Positions 18,481-26,990 of a stretch of 64,000 nucleotides of DNA are shown here, piece by piece. Within the stretch, counting starts at the first letter, position 1; every line of letters begins with the position of its first letter. Below the pieces are notes generated by a model that did no database searches, was not told the DNA's origin, and was given only the letters and a program-made list of their open reading frames with translations. Source of the DNA: Oerskovia turbata (lineage in GTDB: Bacteria > Actinomycetota > Actinomycetes > Actinomycetales > Cellulomonadaceae); contig NZ_JOFV01000018.1 of assembly GCF_000718325.1 (NCBI RefSeq), positions 1 through 64,000 of the forward strand. Reading direction: 5' to 3'. Position numbers and translations under genes: made by a program.

Positions 18481-18930
18481 ATGGCAAAGCTCATTCTGAC
18501 CCACGAGGTCACCGGCCTGGGCGAGCCCGGCGACGTGGTCGAGGTCAAGGACGGGTACGCCCGTAACTTCCTCGTGCCCCGTGGCCTGGCGACCGGATGG
18601 TCCAAGGGTGCCGAGTCGCAGATCTCTGCGATCCGCAAGGCACGCAAGGCTCGCGAGATCGCGACGCTCGACGAGGCCAAGGCGACGCGCGACTCGCTGC
18701 AGTCGAAGCCTGTCGTCGTCACCGCCAAGGCGGGCCAGGGCGGCCGTCTGTTCGGTGCCGTCACCACCGGTGACATCGCCGAGGCCGTGAAGGCTGCCGG
18801 CGGCCCGTCCGTCGACAAGCGCAAGATCGAGATCGGCCAGCCGATCAAGTCGACCGGTTCGTACACGGTCACCATCCGCCTGCACGCCGAGGTCTCGGCG
18901 AACATCGCGGTCAACGTGGTGGCTGCCTGA
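18481..18930 (+). CDS. rplI: 50S ribosomal protein L9
   Basis: A 149-residue protein of two domains joined by a long helix. The N-terminal domain holds the signature [20 protein letters not shown], with which L9 binds 23S rRNA near the L1 stalk base. The C-terminal domain covers about 80-149. Length and order after rpsR are typical. A strong terminator follows. Confidence 0.97.
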   Translation: MAKLILTHEVTGLGEPGDVVEVKDGYARNFLVPRGLATGWSKGAESQISAIRKARKAREIATLDEAKATRDSLQSKPVVVTAKAGQGGRLFGAVTTGDIAEAVKAAGGPSVDKRKIEIGQPIKSTGSYTVTIRLHAEVSANIAVNVVAA

Positions 18931-18980
18931 TCGACTGATCGCCCCTGTCCCGTGAGGGATGGATGGATCGGAGATCTCAC

Positions 18981-19022
18981 CCGACGGCCCGGTCCCCTCT
19001 GCGGAGGGGGCCGGGCCGTCGG
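18981..19022 (+). terminator. Strong terminator of the rpsF-rplI operon
   Basis: CCGACGGCCCGG plus CCCCTC (18981-18999) pairs with GAGGGG plus CCGGGCCGTCGG (19004-19022) around a 4-nt loop, with one small internal bulge. It lies 50 nt after rplI. Confidence 0.85.
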
Positions 19023-19052
19023 CGTTCTGCTGGACCGGTCTGTGGACCGGTC

Positions 19053-19094
19053 TGTCAGAACGAGCGTGACCTCTGGGCCTCGCTCGTTCTGACA
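19053..19094. repeat. TGTCAGAACGAGCG inverted repeat, copy 2
   Basis: TGTCAGAACGAGCG (19053-19066) and CGCTCGTTCTGACA (19081-19094) flank a 14-nt loop. The arms are identical to those at 12242-12283. It sits 7 bp from the stop of the leftward MATE gene, in the right place to terminate it. A short direct duplication of GGACCGGTCTGT lies immediately before it. Confidence 0.75.
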
Positions 19095-19101
19095 GCTCCG
19101 T

Positions 19102-20577
19102 TCATGCGCCCGTGACCATCCACCGGTCGCCGCGCGCTCGCAGCCCCGTGGTCAGGGCCCGCGCTGCCATGAAGACCCCCGCGAAGGCCGCCCACAACCA
19201 CGCGAGGCCTGCGGCGCCGTCGGGCGCCAGTGCGCGGACCGCCAGCGCGAACGGGACGTACGCGACGAACGTGACCATGCCCGCCCACGCGAGGTAGCGG
19301 CCGTCCCCGGCGCCGATGAGCACCCCGTCGAGGACGAACACCCAGCCCGCCATGGGCAGCAGCAGGCCGCACACGGCCATGCCGAGGGCGACGGCCGTGC
19401 GGACGTCGGGGTCGGACGTGAAGAACAGCGCGAACCACCAGCCGCCCGCGGCCATCACGAGGCCCAGCAGCGCGCCCGCACCGACGCCCCACTGGAGCGT
19501 GCGGCGCAGCACCGAACGGACGTGCGAGCGGTCGCCTGCGCCCAGGCCGTGGCCCACGAGGGCCTGCGCGGCGATCGCGAGGGCGTCGAGCGCGAACGCC
19601 GCGAGCCCCCACACCGACGCGACGACCTGGTAGCCCGCGAGCGTTACCTCGCCCAGGCCCGTCGCGACGAAGACCGTCAGGAGGATCGCGAGGCGCAGCG
19701 AGAGCGTGCGCACGAACAGCGGCGCGCCCGCGCGCGCGTTGGACCAGATACCGCCCGCGGCGGGGCGCAGCGACGCACCCTCCCGTCGGGCACCACGCAC
19801 GACGACGACGCCGAGCACCGCGCCCATGGTGAGCTGCGCGACGGCCGTCCCGATGCCCGAGCCCGCGATGCCCAGCCCCACGCCGTACACGAGGACGACG
19901 TTGAGGACCGCGTTGAACGTCGCGCCGCCCGCGGCGACGTAGAGGGGCGTGCGGGTGTCCTGCAGGCCGCGCAGCACGCCCGTGGACGCCAGGACGACGA
20001 GCATGCCCGGCAAGCCCAGGCCCGACCATCGCAGGTACACCAGGGCGTGCTCGGCGACCTCGCCCGTGCCGCCCATCGCGCCGATCGCCCAGCCGCCGCC
20101 GATCCACAGGGTCGCCGCGAGCACCAGGCCCAGGCCCAGCGCGAGCCACATGCCGTCGATCCCCGACTGGAGGGCTTCGCGCCGGTGGCCCGCGCCGATG
20201 CGCCGGGCCACGGCCGCGGTGGTCGCGTACGCGAGGAACACGCACAGGCCGACCAGGGTCAGCAGAACCGTGGAGGCCAGGGAGAGCCCGGCCAGCTCGG
20301 CCGTCCCCAGGTGCCCGACGACGGCGCTGTCCACGAGCACGAAGATCGGCTCCGCGACGAGCGCCCCCAGGGCGGGGACCGCGAGGGCCAGGATCTGCCT
20401 GTCGATGAGACGACGGCTCGGGCGAGGGGCACCTGTGGACGACGGCGGCCGGGGCGGGCCTTCCTCGGGGGCCGGGGAACGACCCTCGGGTGAACGGGGT
20501 GAACGATCGGCGTCGGCGGGTTGACCGGGAGTAGGTCGGCGTGTGTGCGGCGTGTCGCCGGAATTTCTTTCGTCCAC
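19102..20577 (-). CDS. MATE family efflux transporter
   Basis: A 491-residue protein with a charged Pro-rich N-terminus of about 55 residues and twelve membrane segments of the MATE fold (IDRQILALAVPALGALVAEP, then VDSAVVGHLGTAELAGLSLA). MATE proteins export cationic drugs or metabolites in exchange for H+ or Na+; it resembles the DinF-like branch. The GTG at 20577 is chosen because a TAGGCT hexamer ends 7 nt upstream and there is no ribosome binding site. Substrate unknown. Confidence 0.85.
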   Translation of the reverse strand: MDERNSGDTPHTRRPTPGQPADADRSPRSPEGRSPAPEEGPPRPPSSTGAPRPSRRLIDRQILALAVPALGALVAEPIFVLVDSAVVGHLGTAELAGLSLASTVLLTLVGLCVFLAYATTAAVARRIGAGHRREALQSGIDGMWLALGLGLVLAATLWIGGGWAIGAMGGTGEVAEHALVYLRWSGLGLPGMLVVLASTGVLRGLQDTRTPLYVAAGGATFNAVLNVVLVYGVGLGIAGSGIGTAVAQLTMGAVLGVVVVRGARREGASLRPAAGGIWSNARAGAPLFVRTLSLRLAILLTVFVATGLGEVTLAGYQVVASVWGLAAFALDALAIAAQALVGHGLGAGDRSHVRSVLRRTLQWGVGAGALLGLVMAAGGWWFALFFTSDPDVRTAVALGMAVCGLLLPMAGWVFVLDGVLIGAGDGRYLAWAGMVTFVAYVPFALAVRALAPDGAAGLAWLWAAFAGVFMAARALTTGLRARGDRWMVTGA

Positions 20578-20584
20578 ACCCCTG

Positions 20585-20590
20585 AGCCTA
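20585..20590 (-). promoter_or_regulatory. Putative leaderless -10 of the MATE gene
   Basis: TAGGCT on the minus strand lies 7 nt before the GTG start at 20577. The DnaA-box cluster begins about 45 bp further upstream. Confidence 0.4.
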
Positions 20591-20634
20591 GTGAACAGGC
20601 TGCTCAAGGACGTGTACAGGGGACAACTCACCAC

Positions 20635-20712
20635 TTGTCCACATGGTTGTCCACATGGCTGTGAACAGGCTGGGGCTGTCTGTCCACAGGCTGTCCACAC
20701 GTCTGTGAACAG
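20635..20712. promoter_or_regulatory. Cluster of DnaA-box-like 9-mers upstream of dnaB
   Basis: Six DnaA-box-like 9-mers occur in 78 bp. TTGTCCACA, the preferred DnaA box of high-GC actinobacteria, occurs exactly at 20635-20643 and 20647-20655. CTGTCCACA occurs at 20680-20688 and 20691-20699. CTGTTCACA occurs on the minus strand at 20660-20668 and 20704-20712. They lie in the 328-bp gap between the MATE gene and dnaB. No AT-rich unwinding element or dnaA/dnaN gene is present, so a regulatory or DnaA-titrating role is more likely than an origin. The rest of the gap up to dnaB shows no gene. Confidence 0.65.
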
Positions 20713-20905
20713 GGGCGTTTGCGGGGGATGGAAGCGCGATCTAGTGTCGCTGAGTCGTGCATGCTCGGGCCCACGGACGGTCGACGGTGCAGCACCACAC
20801 GACACCCCTCGACGACGCGGGCTCAAGACGTGTCGGTGGGCCGGAGTAGAACAGATGTGCGACGCAGGACGATACCCGGCCACGCCGGGGGAGTGAGGGG
20901 CCCGC

Positions 20906-23563
20906 ATGTCGATCGACGAGCTCGAGTCGAGCTTCGGACCACCCGCAGGCAGCGGCGGTCCCGGGTTCGACCGCACCCCGCCGCAGGACATCGCGGCCGA
21001 GCAGAGCGTCCTCGGCGGCATGCTCCTGTCCAAGGACGCCATCGCCGACGTGATCGAGCAGATCCGCGGCACCGACTTCTACAAGCCGGCCCACGAGTCG
21101 ATCTACGACGTCATCATCGACCTCTACGGGCGCGGTGAGCCCGCGGACGCCATCACGGTCGTCGCCGAGCTCACGCGCCGCGGCGAGCTGGGTCGGATCG
21201 GCGGCGCGCCCTACATCCACGACCTCATGGCCATGGTCCCGACCGCGGCCAACGCCGGCTACTACGCGCGGATCGTGCGCGAGCGGGCCGTGCTGCGCCG
21301 CCTCGTCGAGGCCGGGACCCGCATCGTCCAGCTCGGCTACGCGACCGACGGCGGCGACGTCGACGACGTCGTGAACAACGCGCAGGCCGAGGTCTACGCC
21401 GTCACCGAGCGGCGCACCGCCGAGGACTACATCGTCCTGGGCGAGGTCATCGGTGGGACCGTCGACGAGATCGAGGCCGCAGGGCACCGCGGCGAGGGCA
21501 TGGTCGGGGTGCCGACGGGCTTCGCCGACCTCGACCGGCTGACCAACGGGCTGCACCCCGGGCAGATGATCGTGATCGCGGCACGTCCGGCAATCGGCAA
21601 GTCGACGCTGGGAATCGACATTGTTAGGAGTGCTTCCATAAAGCATAACATGACGTCCGTCGTGTTCTCGCTCGAGATGAGCCGCAACGAGATCACGATG
21701 CGTCTGTTGGCCGCCGAGGCACGCATCCACCTGCAGAAGATGCGCAACGGCTCCATGGGCGAGGACGACTGGCAGAAGCTCGCCGGCACCATGGGCAAGA
21801 TCTCCGAGGCGCCGCTCTTCATCGACGACTCGCCCAACATGTCGCTCATGGAGATCCGCGCCAAGTGCCGCCGGCTCAAGCAGAAGCACGACCTCAAGCT
21901 CGTCGTGATCGACTACCTCCAGCTCATGACGTCGGGCAAGCGCGTCGAGTCCCGACAGCAGGAGGTCTCCGAGTTCTCCCGTGCGCTCAAGCTCCTCGCG
22001 AAGGAGCTCGAGGTCCCGGTCATCGCGATCTCGCAGCTGAACCGTGGCGCTGAGCAGCGCACGGACAAGAAGCCGGCGATGAGCGACCTGCGTGAGTCCG
22101 GCTGCCTCACCGAGGACACCAAGATCTTGCGAGCGGACACGGGCGCCGAGACCACGATGGGCGAGCTCTACGCGCTCGGCGCCAAGGACGTCCCCGTGTG
22201 GGCGCTCAACGAACGCCTCCAGTACGTGCGACGCCACCTCACGCACGTGTTCCCCACCGGGACGCGCGAGACGTTCCGCCTCAAGCTGGCCTCGGGCAAG
22301 GAGATCAGCGCGACCGCGAACCACCCGTTCCTCACGTACGAGGGCTGGACGCCGCTCGGCGAGCTCCAGGTGGGCTCGCGCCTCGGCGTGCCGCGCCACG
22401 TCCCCGGCCCGGAGCAGAACGTCGCATGGGACGACCGCAAGGTCGTCATGCTCGCCCACATGCTGGGCGACGGCTCGTTCGTCAAGCGTCAACCCATCCG
22501 CTACGCGTCGATCGACGAGAAGAACCTCGCGGTCGTCTCGGAGGCCGCGGGCGCCTTCGGCATCACCCCGATCCGCGACGAGTACGCGGTCGCCCGCTGC
22601 ACCACGCTGCGGCTCCCCGCGCCCTACCGACTGGCCCGCGGCAAGCGGAACCCCGTCGCCGAGTGGCTCGACGACCTGGGGCTCTTCGGGGCGCGGAGCC
22701 ACGAGAAGTTCGTGCCCTCGACCGTGTTCCACCTGCCGAAGGAGCAGATCGCGCTCTTCATCCGGCACATCTGGGCGACCGACGGGTCCGTGACCGTCAA
22801 CGCGAACGGCCGCAGCGGCCGCATCTACTACGCCTCGACCTCCCGACAGCTCGTCGACGGACTGTCCCGCCTGCTGCTGCGCTTCGGCATCTCCACCCGT
22901 CTGCGGACGGCCACACCCAAGGGCGCGTACCGGACCGGGTACACGCTCGACATCTCCGGCGTGGACGACCAGCGGCGGTTCCTCCAGGAGATCGGGGTGC
23001 ACGGCGAGCGTGGTGCCGCCGCCGAGCGGCTCCTCGAGATCATCCGCGACACCTGCGCGAACACCAACGTCGACACTGTGCCGCGACAGGTGTGGGACGA
23101 CGTCCGTGTGCTCCTCGAGGAACGCGGCATGTCGCACCGGAAGTTCGCCGAGGCCGTGGGGACGCAGTTCAACGGGAGCACGATGTTCACGGCGTCTCCC
23201 TCACGGCAGCGTCTCGGGAAGATCGCTGACGTCCTCGGCAGCGAGGAGCTCGAGATCATGGCGGTCAACGACCTGCTGTGGGACGAGGTCGTGTCGATCA
23301 CCCTCGAGGGCGAGAAGCCGGTCTACGACGCGACCGTCGTCGGGACCCACAACTTCGTCGCCAATGGCATCGCCGTTCACAACAGCATCGAGCAGGACGC
23401 CGACATGGTCATCCTGCTCCACCGCGAGGACGCCTACGAGAAGGAGTCCCCGCGAGCCGGCGAGGCCGACCTGATCGTCGCCAAGCACCGTAACGGCCCG
23501 ACCGACACGATCACCGTCGCGTTCCAGGGACACTACGCGCGGTTCGTGGACATGCAGGTCTGA
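20906..23563 (+). CDS. dnaB: Replicative DNA helicase DnaB, interrupted by an intein
   Basis: An 885-residue precursor; removing the intein leaves a 458-residue DnaB. The N-terminal primase-interacting domain (PPQDIAAEQSVLGGMLLS onward) covers about 25-175. The RecA-like motor domain has a Walker A (ARPAIGKST, about 226-234), Walker B (LVVIDYLQLM) and the RESG/SIEQDAD segment that holds the intein insertion point. DnaB unwinds DNA at the fork as a hexameric ring. Preceded by rplI and a MATE gene, as in other actinobacteria. Codons for residues 236-248 are strikingly AT-rich compared with the rest. A GTGAGGGG sequence precedes the ATG. Confidence 0.96.
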   Translation: MSIDELESSFGPPAGSGGPGFDRTPPQDIAAEQSVLGGMLLSKDAIADVIEQIRGTDFYKPAHESIYDVIIDLYGRGEPADAITVVAELTRRGELGRIGGAPYIHDLMAMVPTAANAGYYARIVRERAVLRRLVEAGTRIVQLGYATDGGDVDDVVNNAQAEVYAVTERRTAEDYIVLGEVIGGTVDEIEAAGHRGEGMVGVPTGFADLDRLTNGLHPGQMIVIAARPAIGKSTLGIDIVRSASIKHNMTSVVFSLEMSRNEITMRLLAAEARIHLQKMRNGSMGEDDWQKLAGTMGKISEAPLFIDDSPNMSLMEIRAKCRRLKQKHDLKLVVIDYLQLMTSGKRVESRQQEVSEFSRALKLLAKELEVPVIAISQLNRGAEQRTDKKPAMSDLRESGCLTEDTKILRADTGAETTMGELYALGAKDVPVWALNERLQYVRRHLTHVFPTGTRETFRLKLASGKEISATANHPFLTYEGWTPLGELQVGSRLGVPRHVPGPEQNVAWDDRKVVMLAHMLGDGSFVKRQPIRYASIDEKNLAVVSEAAGAFGITPIRDEYAVARCTTLRLPAPYRLARGKRNPVAEWLDDLGLFGARSHEKFVPSTVFHLPKEQIALFIRHIWATDGSVTVNANGRSGRIYYASTSRQLVDGLSRLLLRFGISTRLRTATPKGAYRTGYTLDISGVDDQRRFLQEIGVHGERGAAAERLLEIIRDTCANTNVDTVPRQVWDDVRVLLEERGMSHRKFAEAVGTQFNGSTMFTASPSRQRLGKIADVLGSEELEIMAVNDLLWDEVVSITLEGEKPVYDATVVGTHNFVANGIAVHNSIEQDADMVILLHREDAYEKESPRAGEADLIVAKHRNGPTDTITVAFQGHYARFVDMQV
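22103..23383 (+). other. DnaB intein with LAGLIDADG endonuclease
   Basis: The 427-residue intein runs from Cys400 (CLTEDTKILRADTG, block A) to His-Asn at 825-826, followed by Ser827 of the C-extein. Block B is TANHPFLTYEGW, and blocks F/G are VYDATVVGTHNFVANG and IAVHN. Between them, LAHMLGDGSFV and IRHIWATDGSV match the two LAGLIDADG endonuclease helices and their Asp residues are retained, so it may be active. All residues for standard Cys-type (class 1) splicing are present. The insertion point ESG/SIEQ is the same as in the Synechocystis DnaB intein. Confidence 0.95.
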
Positions 23564-23628
23564 GTTCTGTTGTCGTGTCGACCGAGACGCGCTACGTCAG
23601 CGCTGCTGGGAGGCCACCGTCGCACTCG

Positions 23629-24115
23629 TCACGCCGAGGCGAGGATCTCGTCGAGAGAGACGGTGAACCAGCGGTCTCTGGAGAACACGGGGAGCACGTC
23701 GTGGTGACCCATCATCTGTAGACCGTCACCCGCCGCGGTGCGGGACAGGGGGAGTCGTCCCTGGGCGCGGGGCCCTCGCAGGGAGTGGGCGCCCAGGTCC
23801 CCGACCCGGAAGGTCGACGGCGCCCCATACGCTCCGAACGTCACTGCTCTCCGGCCGTCGGTGATCAAGGCCCTTGCCCGCGTCGGAGGTCGGGATCACG
23901 CGCCCGGAGTCGGCTGCGTAGATGCGCAGCGGGACGTCCATGTGGGTCGAAGCCCACAGGTATTCACCGACGAGCATTCCCGCGCACACGTCGGCGATGT
24001 CGGGCGCTGATTCCCAGAGCGTGGTGAAGTCCTGGCTGGGGTGGATCGACCGGTCGAGATCAGCCGTCGAGCCACCGCGGGAACAAGGTCCCGGTCGGCA
24101 CGACTCAGGGCGCAA
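23629..24115 (-). pseudogene. Frameshifted gene of unknown function
   Basis: Two reading frames on the minus strand join into one plausible protein if one base is removed near 23869-23873 (AAGGGCC on the coding strand). The upstream part ends in DVPLRIYAADSGRVIPTSDAG and the downstream part continues as KALITDGRRAVTFGAYGAPS to SLDEILASA. The TTG at 24115, overlapping the AhpD-like stop, is only a guess for the start. The family is not recognised. It may be a decayed gene, a sequencing error or two chance ORFs; the smooth continuation favours the first two. Confidence 0.4.
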
Positions 24116-24572
24116 CCCGGTAGCCGCTGCGAATCGCTACGCGGTTCCAGGCGCTCATCACCACGGCGAGCCAGCTCACCGCTGAGACCTGCTCGGCGGT
24201 GAGCGACCCGTCGTCCCAGTCGTCGCGCGCGGGGACGGAGAGCCGTGTCACTTCCTCCGCCAGTCCGAGAGCCGACCTTTCGATGTCCGTGAAGTACTGC
24301 GACTCCCACCAGACGGGCAGCACTGCGAGCCTGTCCGCGCTCTCGCCGGCCCGCAGCGCGTCGCGCGTGTGCAGACGACAGCAGAAGGCGCATCCGTTGA
24401 GCTGGGACACGCGCAGCCGGATCAGCTCGACGAGCTGTGTGTCGAGTCCGGCGTCTGCCGCGGCCGCTTCGGCTGCCTTGCTGAGCTCAGCGACGTGCTG
24501 ATAGACGACAGGGTGCTCCTTGCTGATGTTCACCCGTGACATCCGAGAGTTCCGCTCTGTTGACGTGGCCAT
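24105..24572 (-). CDS. Carboxymuconolactone decarboxylase / AhpD-like protein
   Basis: A 155-residue all-helical protein with the AhpD-type redox motif NGCAFCCRLHTRDA: Cys61, Cys64 and His68. Members act as peroxidase partners or thiol-dependent oxidoreductases; the specific substrate is unknown. The ATG at 24572 has AAAGAGGG upstream and begins the conserved part (MATSTERNSRMSRVNISKE). No other peroxide-stress gene is adjacent. Confidence 0.85.
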   Translation of the reverse strand: MATSTERNSRMSRVNISKEHPVVYQHVAELSKAAEAAAADAGLDTQLVELIRLRVSQLNGCAFCCRLHTRDALRAGESADRLAVLPVWWESQYFTDIERSALGLAEEVTRLSVPARDDWDDGSLTAEQVSAVSWLAVVMSAWNRVAIRSGYRVAP

Positions 24573-24821
24573 CTGGTTGCTGCCCTCTTTGTGTCGAACG
24601 TCAGCTCGCGACCGGCCGGGTCCGCTGCGTCGAGTACACAGCCGGGCCGCCCGCAAACGGACGTCTGCGCGGTCAGGAAGAACTGACGTCTGTCGTGCAG
24701 TCGCGTGTTCCGGTCGTCCGATCCTCGGACACGCATGCGTGCAACCTACCTTTCGCGACCGGTGTGCCACGCCCCGGACGTGCACGGTCCAGTGGTGTGT
24801 CCGTACCGTCTGCGCTGCACG

Positions 24822-25397
24822 TCAACCTGTCACGTCTCGTCGACGCTCCTCGACCTCAGGAAGGGCAGTCGAGGTGGGTCGGACGCGTGCCGTCTCGTCG
24901 CCGGAGGACTCTGGCTCGTGCGACGGCCACCGTCGTACGGCCCAGATCGCGGCGCCTGCCAGGAGGGCGCCGATCGCGGCCCCGATCGAGTTGGTGAGCC
25001 AGTCGTTCGTGTCGCACGACCGTCCGAGGGCAGGAGTCAGCGCCTGCACGAGCTCCACTGCGGCCGAGCCCGCGACGCCGCCGAGGAACGCGACGAACGG
25101 TCGACGGCTCGCGATCGCCGCGAGCAGGACGGGCGGCACGAAGAGGATCACGTTGGCCATGAGCTCGACGCGGCCGAACGTCGGCAGCGCCCAGGCGACG
25201 GTGCACCGCTCGACGATCTCTCGGCTGGACGGGGCGAGGGTGAGCAGCACGATCGGCACGAGCGAGATCCCGAACAGCGTCCAGGCGATCCGTGGGCGCC
25301 CGTCCAGCCGCCTTCCCACGACGGGGCCGAGGATCACGAGCAGAGCGAGCACAGTCGGGGAGAACCACGGGTGCTGGACCAGGAGGGTGGTGATCAC
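24822..25397 (-). CDS. VanZ-like family membrane protein
   Basis: A 191-residue protein with about five membrane segments and the VanZ-like core (ANVILFVPPVLLAAIA, then ELVQALTPALGRSCDTNDW and a final helix with IGAAIGALLAG). VanZ proteins are linked to low-level teicoplanin resistance in enterococci, but most homologues have no known role. The GTG at 25397 is chosen as the start of the first hydrophobic helix. The C-terminal tail is acidic and Arg-rich. Confidence 0.75.
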   Translation of the reverse strand: MITTLLVQHPWFSPTVLALLVILGPVVGRRLDGRPRIAWTLFGISLVPIVLLTLAPSSREIVERCTVAWALPTFGRVELMANVILFVPPVLLAAIASRRPFVAFLGGVAGSAAVELVQALTPALGRSCDTNDWLTNSIGAAIGALLAGAAIWAVRRWPSHEPESSGDETARVRPTSTALPEVEERRRDVTG

Positions 25398-25488
25398 GGT
25401 GCGAGGACGCTCCAGCTCGAGGCGGCGATGAGCGCCCCCACCGTAGCCGCGCGCACGACCTGGACGCGCCTGGGCTCGCGTCCCGGGC

Positions 25489-25686
25489 GTGGCGGACGAG
25501 TTCGGGGCAGCATGGACGGGAACGAACGCGCTCGACGTCACGTCATGTGCGGAGCACAGGGCAGAGCATGCCCGCCCGACAGAGAGAGCTGTTTCGTCCA
25601 CGAACAGGAGCCTGCTGATCGGCCTGGTCGTCTGCGCCGGGGTCGTCATCGCCACGTTGCTCGTCGTCTCCCTGCTCACGAGCTAG
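25489..25686 (+). CDS. Possible small single-span membrane protein
   Basis: A 65-residue frame whose last 25 residues form a clear membrane helix (RSLLIGLVVCAGVVIATLLV). The only usable start is a GTG at 25489 with no convincing ribosome binding site, and the first 35 residues have no recognisable character. The helix is unlikely to be chance in such GC-rich DNA, but the gene remains tentative. Confidence 0.35.
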   Translation: MADEFGAAWTGTNALDVTSCAEHRAEHARPTERAVSSTNRSLLIGLVVCAGVVIATLLVVSLLTS

Positions 25687-25746
25687 TGCGGCGCGGTCAG
25701 GGCGGGCCTCCGCTCTGCGTCCGGGCCGCTCGACGACCTCTCGGCG

Positions 25747-26367
25747 CTACGACGCGGTCCCTGTCGACGTCCCGGACAGGAGCAGCAGGTGGTCGTCCAC
25801 GGCGGCACGCAGCCGGTCGCGCGCCGACCCGCGCGGGTCCACGGACCAGAGCAGTCCGGCCCCCTCGACGAGCGCGGCAGCGTTCTCCGCGACGCGCTCC
25901 GGGGGGAGCGCCGTCGTGACGGTGCCGTCGTCCTGGGACGTGCGCGCGGCGTCGGTCAGTGCGTCGCGGACCTGCCCGACGGCGTCCTGCAGCGTCTCGC
26001 GCAGGCCAGGTGCGGCCGCGAGCACGAACCGGTGGTAGGCGAGGGGGTCGTCCGTGAGCGCGGCGACGGTCTCGAGGACGCGGGCGTACGCGTCGGCCAC
26101 GTGGTGCAGCGTCGCGGCGAGACCGAGGGGTGCGTCCTCGCCTTCCTCGGAGGCGGGCGGGGCGACGTAGCGCAGCAGGAAGTGCTCGACGGCCGCCGAC
26201 CGGATCTCCTCCTTGTCGCGGAAGTGGTGGTAGATCGCGCCCTTGGACAGGCCGGTCGCGGCGACGAGCTGCACGGTGCTCGTGTTCTCGTAGCCCTGGG
26301 TCAGGAAGAGTCGGAACGCGGTCTCGACGATCCGATCACGGGTGGGGAGCGTGTTGGCCATGGTCAT
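25747..26367 (-). CDS. TetR-family regulator
   Basis: A 206-residue protein with a standard TetR helix-turn-helix at about residues 10-55 (RIVETAFRLFLTQGYENTST, TGLSKGAIYHHFRDKEEI) and a divergent ligand-binding C-terminus. It is the last gene of a three-gene leftward operon; its ATG overlaps the GNAT stop (ATGA). The perfect palindrome upstream of the first gene is the likely operator, so autorepression is inferred. Ligand unknown. Confidence 0.88.
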   Translation of the reverse strand: MTMANTLPTRDRIVETAFRLFLTQGYENTSTVQLVAATGLSKGAIYHHFRDKEEIRSAAVEHFLLRYVAPPASEEGEDAPLGLAATLHHVADAYARVLETVAALTDDPLAYHRFVLAAAPGLRETLQDAVGQVRDALTDAARTSQDDGTVTTALPPERVAENAAALVEGAGLLWSVDPRGSARDRLRAAVDDHLLLLSGTSTGTAS

Positions 26368-26990
26368 GATCCTCGTGGACGGAACAGCACGTGGGCGGTG
26401 AACGCGGCCGTGGCGAGCTCGCCGCACGGCGCGAAGCCGTGCCGGGCGTAGAAGCCGAGGTTGTCCGGGTTCTCCGTGTCGAGGCCGACCCCGGCCGACC
26501 GGGGGTCTCGCTCGGCGAGCTCGACGACGTCGTCGAGCAGCACCCGGCCCAGGCCCGCGCCCTGGGCGGCGGGGTCGACGCCGATCATCGTGAGGTAGTG
26601 GTGGGGCGTCGCCGGGACGAGGGCCCGGGTCTCGCGGCCGTACCGGTTGAGCCGGGCCGTCGCGGCGGTCGGCAGCGCCAGGGCGACGGGCGCGAAGCGC
26701 AGGGCTGCGAGGGCGGCGCCCACGGTGCGTCGCGTGGCTCCCTGCGGCGGTTCGACGACCGCGACTCCGACGATCCGTGCGCTGTCCAGGACCGCTCGTC
26801 GACGCCCCCCGAGCAGGCGGTTCGCCCCGAGGACCCACGACGTGAAGCGGAGCGCCCGACGGCGGGCGTCCGGTTCGTCGGGTACGTCGCCGAACAGGTC
26901 GAGGAAGAGCGGGTCGGTCGCGAACGCCCTCGCCAGGAGGGCGGCGGCCGGGCGGTGCTCGGACCGGTGCAGGTCGCGGACGGTCGTCAC
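26364..26990 (-). CDS. GNAT family N-acetyltransferase
   Basis: A 208-residue protein. The acetyl-CoA-binding core is visible as YLTMIGVDPAAQGAGLGRVLL followed by LDTENPDNLGFYARHGFA, the classic motifs A and B of GNAT enzymes. The N-terminal half (about 1-100) is poorly conserved. The GTG start overlaps the preceding stop (GTGA). Its substrate is unknown; co-regulation with a membrane protein and a TetR repressor suggests a detoxification or modification role. Confidence 0.8.
   Translation of the reverse strand: MTTVRDLHRSEHRPAAALLARAFATDPLFLDLFGDVPDEPDARRRALRFTSWVLGANRLLGGRRRAVLDSARIVGVAVVEPPQGATRRTVGAALAALRFAPVALALPTAATARLNRYGRETRALVPATPHHYLTMIGVDPAAQGAGLGRVLLDDVVELAERDPRSAGVGLDTENPDNLGFYARHGFAPCGELATAAFTAHVLFRPRGS

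Noticed and set aside
20578..20905. Chromosomal replication origin
   Set aside because: The DnaA-box cluster is dense, but there is no dnaA or dnaN next to it and no AT-rich unwinding region; a regulatory or titration site is the safer reading.
20741..23137. 798-codon minus-strand frame opposite dnaB
   Set aside because: Antisense shadow of a certain gene; composition is Arg/Leu/Val/Gly-biased without motifs.
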